The position numbers and the translations under genes are program-made. This document shows, in pieces, positions 60,180-64,000 of a stretch of DNA of 64,000 nucleotides (position 1 is its first letter; each line of letters starts with the position of its first letter). This stretch comes from Sphingomonas pokkalii. Its GTDB lineage: Bacteria; Pseudomonadota; Alphaproteobacteria; Sphingomonadales; Sphingomonadaceae. Under the pieces are notes generated by a model. That model was given only the letters and a program-made list of their open reading frames with translations. It was not told where the DNA came from and did no database searches. Location: contig NZ_QENQ01000001.1 in the NCBI RefSeq assembly GCF_003096275.1, forward strand, positions 1,087,923 through 1,151,922, written 5' to 3'.

Positions 60180-61262
60180 TCAGGCGAGCCCCAGCAGGTG
60201 GATCAGGCCGAGGCTGATCGCCCCGAGCACGAGAAGCGAAAGGACCACGGCGGCGGTGACGCGGCCGCCGGCATGGGCCACCGTGCGGACGTCGACCCCC
60301 AGGCCCAGTGCTGCCATCGAGACGACGGTGAGCAGCGTCGCGGCCTCGTTCGCCGGGGCAAGGGCCGCATGCGGGATCAGGCCGAAGGAACGCAGGCCGA
60401 CCAGAGCGAGGAAGCCCACGATGAACCAGGGCACCAGGTGGTGCAGCGCCGGCCGCCCGGCCGCAGGGCGCTCGCCGGTGGTGACGTGCGGCGGCAGTTC
60501 GTCGGTTTCCTCGCGCAGCTTGGACGCGATCAGCGACAGGATCAGGCAGACCGGGCCGAGCATCAGCACGCGCACCAGCTTGACCAGCGTACCCATCTGG
60601 ACGGCGGTGGCACCACCCGGTGCAGCGGCGGCGATCACCTGCGGCACGGCATAGACGGTGAGGCCGGCAAGCGCGCCGAACTGGTGACCGCTCAGGTGGA
60701 GGCCGAAGGCGAGCAGCGGCAGCGACAGGACTACCACCACGCCCAGCACGGCCGTGAAACCGATCGAGGCCGCGACGTCGTCACCGTCCGCACCGATCAC
60801 CGGCGCCACCGCCGCGATGGCGGAGTTTCCGCAGATCGAGTTGCCGCAGGCGACGAGCAGCGCCATGCGCTTCGGCAGCCGCAGCATTCGGCCGATCAGA
60901 TAGCTGCTGGCGATCGCCACGCAGACCACGCCCGCAATGCCGATCAACAGGCCAGGCCCGGCGGCGAGGATCGTCGCGGCGCTTACCGAGGCGCCGAGCA
61001 GGACGACGGCGAGTTCGAGCAGGAACTTCGCGCTGAAGCTGATGCCGGGGAACCAGCGCTTGTCGGGCGTCCAGGCGGTGCGTACGGCCGTTCCGATGAG
61101 GATGGCGAGGACGAGCGCTTCCAGCCAGGCGCGTCCGAACACCGCCTCCTCGATCCGCTGCAGCACGAATGCGCCGCCGGTGACGGTCAGGCAAAGCGCC
61201 AGGCCGGGCAACAGGGTGCTGCCGGGCAGCGATGGGTGGCGGGACAGGCTCTGCGTCATCAC
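60180..61262 (-). CDS. yeiH: YeiH family putative sulfate exporter (UPF0324)
   Basis: The 360-residue membrane protein has about ten segments and the family motif LLVACGNSICGNSAIAAVAP, as in YeiH/PSE proteins. These are putative sulfate or sulfite-linked exporters and are often next to a LysR regulator, as here. The start is GTG 61262, seven bases after AAGGAG; ATG 61259 is also possible. It heads the run that contains the MNIO peptide genes. Confidence 0.88.
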   Translation of the reverse strand: MMTQSLSRHPSLPGSTLLPGLALCLTVTGGAFVLQRIEEAVFGRAWLEALVLAILIGTAVRTAWTPDKRWFPGISFSAKFLLELAVVLLGASVSAATILAAGPGLLIGIAGVVCVAIASSYLIGRMLRLPKRMALLVACGNSICGNSAIAAVAPVIGADGDDVAASIGFTAVLGVVVVLSLPLLAFGLHLSGHQFGALAGLTVYAVPQVIAAAAPGGATAVQMGTLVKLVRVLMLGPVCLILSLIASKLREETDELPPHVTTGERPAAGRPALHHLVPWFIVGFLALVGLRSFGLIPHAALAPANEAATLLTVVSMAALGLGVDVRTVAHAGGRVTAAVVLSLLVLGAISLGLIHLLGLA

Positions 61263-61303
61263 ATTGCGTCTCCTTGGTGAGACACAGATGCGATCGCTCC
61301 ACC

Positions 61304-61355
61304 GATCAATCCAACGATCAGTTTATATGGTTTCGATCGGAATCACTGATTGATC
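61304..61355. promoter_or_regulatory. Inverted repeat in the LysR-YeiH gap
   Basis: GATCAATC (61304-61311) and GATTGATC (61348-61355) are perfect inverted arms with a 36-bp AT-rich centre, 42-93 bp before the yeiH start. Likely LysR-binding and promoter DNA. Confidence 0.45.
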
Positions 61356-61465
61356 CGCCGCTTTGTCGAGCGGCGTGCGGCCAGTTTGGACCTCAAGCGT
61401 CGGATGATTGTGCAATATCGCGCAATCTGGCGGATGTGCGATGACCAAACCGATCGCTTCCGTTG

Positions 61466-62356
61466 CTAGATCACCCAGTCGGGTTGCGCGTCGAAGCTCT
61501 TGATGGCGTCCAGCAGCGCGTCCGCCGCCTTGCTGCGATAGCGCTCTTTCTGCCGCACGCCGTGGAAAAGGCGCGGGGGCAGTGCGAAGGGGAGGGCGGA
61601 CAATGCACCGGCCTCGAGCAGCGGCAGGACAACTAGCTGGGACAGCATCGCCACTCCCACCCCCGCCCGCACCGCCGCGAGAACGGATTCGTTGGAGGGC
61701 AGGGTCAGCACGACATTGAGGTCGCGGGGGTCCAGCCCGCGATCACGCATGGCGGCTTCGAAGGTCGAACGGGTGCCGGAGCCGGGCTCGCGCATTACCC
61801 AGGGCGCGGCAGCCAGCCAGGCGTTGGTGATCGCTTCCGCGGGCGAACTGCCCACCAGCAGCATGCGATCTTCGCCGACCTTCCAGTGCGCCAGCGCCGG
61901 ATCGTCGATCATGCCTTCGACGAAGCCCAGCTCGGCCTCGCCGTTGCGTACGCTGCGGGCGGCACCTTCGGTGTTGGCGATCGCCACGGACAATTCGATA
62001 TCGGGATAGCGGCGGTGGAAGGCGGCCAGCCGCTCGGGCAGCCAGTAGGCGGCGATGGTCTGGCTGGCGACGAGCCGGAGATGGCCGCGCTTCAGCCCGG
62101 CATATTCGCCGAGCGCCACTTCCGCTTCGGCCGCCCGTGCGAGGACGGCGCGCGCCTCGTCGAGGAAGAAGCGGCCGGTGTCGGTCAGCTCGATGCCGCG
62201 GCCGACGCGGTGGAACAGCTTGATGTCGTGCCGTGCCTCCAGTGCGGCGATGGCGGCGGATGCGGCAGACTGGGTGACGCCCACCGCCTCCGCCGCCCGC
62301 GTCATATGCTCGCGTTCGGCGACCGCGACGAAGATGCGAAGCTGTTCGAGGGTCAT
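61466..62356 (-). CDS. LysR-family transcriptional regulator
   Basis: The 296-residue LysR regulator has the N-terminal HTH (MTRAAEAVGVTQSAASAAIA) and a C-terminal substrate-binding domain (EPGSGTRSTFEAAMRDRGLD), which is the CysB/YeiE/CbbR-like signature. It is upstream of yeiH on the same strand, and is expected to control it. Its start overlaps the cytochrome b561 stop by four bases. Confidence 0.9.
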   Translation of the reverse strand: MTLEQLRIFVAVAEREHMTRAAEAVGVTQSAASAAIAALEARHDIKLFHRVGRGIELTDTGRFFLDEARAVLARAAEAEVALGEYAGLKRGHLRLVASQTIAAYWLPERLAAFHRRYPDIELSVAIANTEGAARSVRNGEAELGFVEGMIDDPALAHWKVGEDRMLLVGSSPAEAITNAWLAAAPWVMREPGSGTRSTFEAAMRDRGLDPRDLNVVLTLPSNESVLAAVRAGVGVAMLSQLVVLPLLEAGALSALPFALPPRLFHGVRQKERYRSKAADALLDAIKSFDAQPDWVI

Positions 62357-62955
62357 GCCGGGAACGTAGCGGTTTCCCCGGGTTTGTCATCGTCGGCGAT
62401 CGCCGGCGTGTATGTCTTGCGGTGCCCGGTGGTCATGCTCCGCAGCACCCCGTCACGCCGGACCACCCCGTGCATCAGCGCCGCGGCGAGGTGGAGCAGG
62501 ATCAGCGCGAAGAAGGCCAGCGCGATCGCCGTGTGCGCGGCGCGCAGCAGCGCATAGAGCGCGAGATCGTGCGGCAGGATCGGCGGCAGCACGATTCCAC
62601 ACTCCAGTCGGACGGGATAACCGCCGGCGGACAGCATCCCCCAGCCGATCAGCGGCAGGGCGAACAGCGTGGCGTAGAGCAGCACGTGCGATCCCCAGGC
62701 GATGCGCTTCTGCAGCGGCGCAAGATCCTTCGGCAGCGCGGGCGCGCCGGTGGCGAGACGCAGCGGCAGGCGCAGCAGCACGAGGACGAGGATGGCGATG
62801 CCGATCGGACGGTGCAGATCGAGCAGCGCCACATAGGCCGGGCCGCTGGTGGACACCATGAAGACGCCGATGAACAGCATCGCCAGCACCAGCGCCGCCA
62901 TCAGCCAGTGCAGCACGCGCAAAGCCGGGTGGAAATCGGAGGACACGCGCGTCAT
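62353..62955 (-). CDS. Cytochrome b561
   Basis: The 200-residue membrane protein has four segments and His heme ligands (VLHWLMAALV, DLHRPIGIA, AHTAIALAFFALILLHLAAA), as in the bacterial CybB-type b561 family. It moves electrons between quinol and a periplasmic acceptor such as superoxide or a catalase-like protein. Overlaps the catalase-family gene by four bases at its start. Confidence 0.9.
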   Translation of the reverse strand: MTRVSSDFHPALRVLHWLMAALVLAMLFIGVFMVSTSGPAYVALLDLHRPIGIAILVLVLLRLPLRLATGAPALPKDLAPLQKRIAWGSHVLLYATLFALPLIGWGMLSAGGYPVRLECGIVLPPILPHDLALYALLRAAHTAIALAFFALILLHLAAALMHGVVRRDGVLRSMTTGHRKTYTPAIADDDKPGETATFPA

Positions 62956-64000
62956 TGCTGCGCTCCCTTGGCCAGGTCTTGCCCGACGGCGCTGGGATGC
63001 GGGCCTTCGGCGGCGCGGCGGGTGAAGGACGAGGAATAGCCCTTGGAGCGGGCGGCGAGCAGCGGATCGTCGGACAAGGCAATGCCCTCCGGCAGGATGG
63101 TGGGGTCGAAGTTGAAGTCGCGGCAGCTGCCGGTTTCCTCCGGCTGAGTCGCGCGGATCGTCAGCGTGCCGGCATCGATCGTTCGGTGCGGGCCTTGCCA
63201 GGCGACCGTCGCCTTATCGGTCACGTCACCGGGATTGGCCTCGACCAGCAGCAGATGCCAGCGCGACGGGCCCTTGGCGGTGCGGGCGATCATCTCCTGG
63301 AACAGCGCGTCGCGGGGGAGCAGGTCAAGATGCTGCTTGTCGAGGCCGGCAAGCGGCGCCTCGGGCACGAACTGCCAGCGCACGAACCGTGTCGTCCCAC
63401 CGGCATCGGTGAAGCGGAAGGCGTTGATGCTATAATAGGTCGCGTTGGCGAAGCTGTTCGGCAGCACCGCCTTGGCCATGTATGCCTGGAACGCCTTGAC
63501 CTCCGGATGGGCTGCCAGGAACGGCTTCATCGCCGCGGGGTTGGGCTTGCCGGTCCTGGGATCGGGCGTGGTCGCGCGCTGGAGTGCGATGAACGAGGCG
63601 ACATCGGCCACCGGGAAGATCGGCGTATGGTCCAGCGCCATGCGCCATTCCTGCCCGTCCGGCGTCTTCAGCAGCAGCGCCATCGAGTGGAACACGTTGC
63701 GGCCATCGCCCGCCAGGGGATTGCCCCCTGCCACCGAGAAGCGGCCGAGCACCGGTAGCGTGCCGGCGCGTAGCATCCGCGCGGTGGTGAGCGCGCTGCC
63801 CTCACCGTTCGCCGCGAAGTCGCCGGTGAAGCACAGGCCCTTGGCATGTGCGCGGCGGTAACCCGGCTTCGTGCCGCCGGTATTCGCTTCGAGTGCGGTC
63901 GTGATGTCGCCGCCGTTGATGCGTCCGCCGCCGAGCCAGCCGGCGGCCCAGCAAAAGCCTGCGAGCAGCGCCAGGACGATAGCGCCGATCAGCGCGAAGG
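62952..64000 (-). CDS. Membrane-anchored catalase-family peroxidase (5' end beyond window)
   Basis: The gene runs off the right edge; 349 codons are visible. The N-terminal part has a membrane helix (FALIGAIVLALLAGFCWAAG) followed by KPGYRRAHAKGLCFTGDFAA and then FSVAGGNP, and the C-terminal part has DFNFDPTILPEGI and SSSFTRRAAEG, typical of small SrpA-type catalase-family peroxidases. The heme protein should face the periplasm and receive electrons from the cytochrome b561 encoded next. Confidence 0.85.
   Translation of the reverse strand, partial: FALIGAIVLALLAGFCWAAGWLGGGRINGGDITTALEANTGGTKPGYRRAHAKGLCFTGDFAANGEGSALTTARMLRAGTLPVLGRFSVAGGNPLAGDGRNVFHSMALLLKTPDGQEWRMALDHTPIFPVADVASFIALQRATTPDPRTGKPNPAAMKPFLAAHPEVKAFQAYMAKAVLPNSFANATYYSINAFRFTDAGGTTRFVRWQFVPEAPLAGLDKQHLDLLPRDALFQEMIARTAKGPSRWHLLLVEANPGDVTDKATVAWQGPHRTIDAGTLTIRATQPEETGSCRDFNFDPTILPEGIALSDDPLLAARSKGYSSSFTRRAAEGPHPSAVGQDLAKGAQQ

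Overview
The window is chromosomal DNA of a GC-rich alphaproteobacterium, most likely a Sphingomonas-type member of the Sphingomonadaceae. The evidence is the very high third-position GC, a C4-pathway 5-aminolevulinate synthase, class I PHA synthase with a phasin, KatG, split molybdenum dehydrogenase genes, and many sphingomonad-style PAS histidine kinases. It begins inside ccmB and ends inside a catalase-family gene. Gene content is dense. One tRNA (Ala, CGC) is present. I saw no rRNA, CRISPR array or intact insertion sequence.

Region 1 (1-15.6 kb) is mostly housekeeping: ccmB, trmB, two EAL-type proteins, murA, a Crp/Fnr regulator, clpS, a phasin and phaC, an AlaC/LL-DAP-type aminotransferase, a thioesterase, a cystathionine gamma-synthase family enzyme, katG and a DUF2171 protein. 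Region 2 (15.7-16.4 kb) holds tRNA-Ala and a decayed IS3-family transposase.

Region 3 (16.4-47 kb) is an accessory redox and carbonyl-handling region. It contains three alpha/beta hydrolases, a Tat-type chloroperoxidase-like hydrolase, two PAS histidine kinases that share an unusual sensor module, a receiver-only protein, a FixJ-type regulator, a cNMP/thioredoxin-reductase-like fusion, an aldehyde dehydrogenase, an aldo/keto reductase, an AhpD-like protein, a three-subunit molybdenum hydroxylase with triheme cytochrome c, a GST, a GlxA-type AraC regulator with two SDRs, an M48 peptidase, a second two-component system (NarL-type regulator, His-less kinase-like protein, propeller kinase) and a metallo-beta-lactamase. 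Ten exact copies of TAC-N4-GTA, often extended to TAC-N4-GTATGGGG, lie in intergenic DNA from 25.1 to 46.7 kb; nine sit about 60-165 bp upstream of starts and one lies between convergent genes. This looks like one regulon that includes its own signalling genes.

Region 4 (46.8-49.9 kb) is a tight five-gene operon: a cobalt-type nitrile hydratase/thiocyanate hydrolase-like enzyme split into three polypeptides, a MIP-family channel without the usual NPA-linked arginine, and a NiCoT cobalt/nickel permease. One regulon site precedes it. Region 5 (49.9-56.6 kb) has a DUF983 protein, a MocR regulator, a cyanide-insensitive bd-type oxidase with a DUF2474 small subunit, hemA and a KDPGal-type aldolase.

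Region 6 (56.7-64 kb, all minus strand) has a catalase-family gene, cytochrome b561 and a LysR regulator, then a YeiH-type permease, a lipoprotein MBL-fold protein, a secreted Cys peptide with three GKC motifs, an MNIO (DUF692) enzyme, its DUF2063 partner and a DoxX protein. The last four resemble a bufferin/oxazolin-type modified-peptide operon.

The best candidates for something undescribed are the TAC-N4-GTA regulon with its paralogous kinases, the split NHase-channel-cobalt transporter operon, and the MNIO peptide operon beside YeiH.
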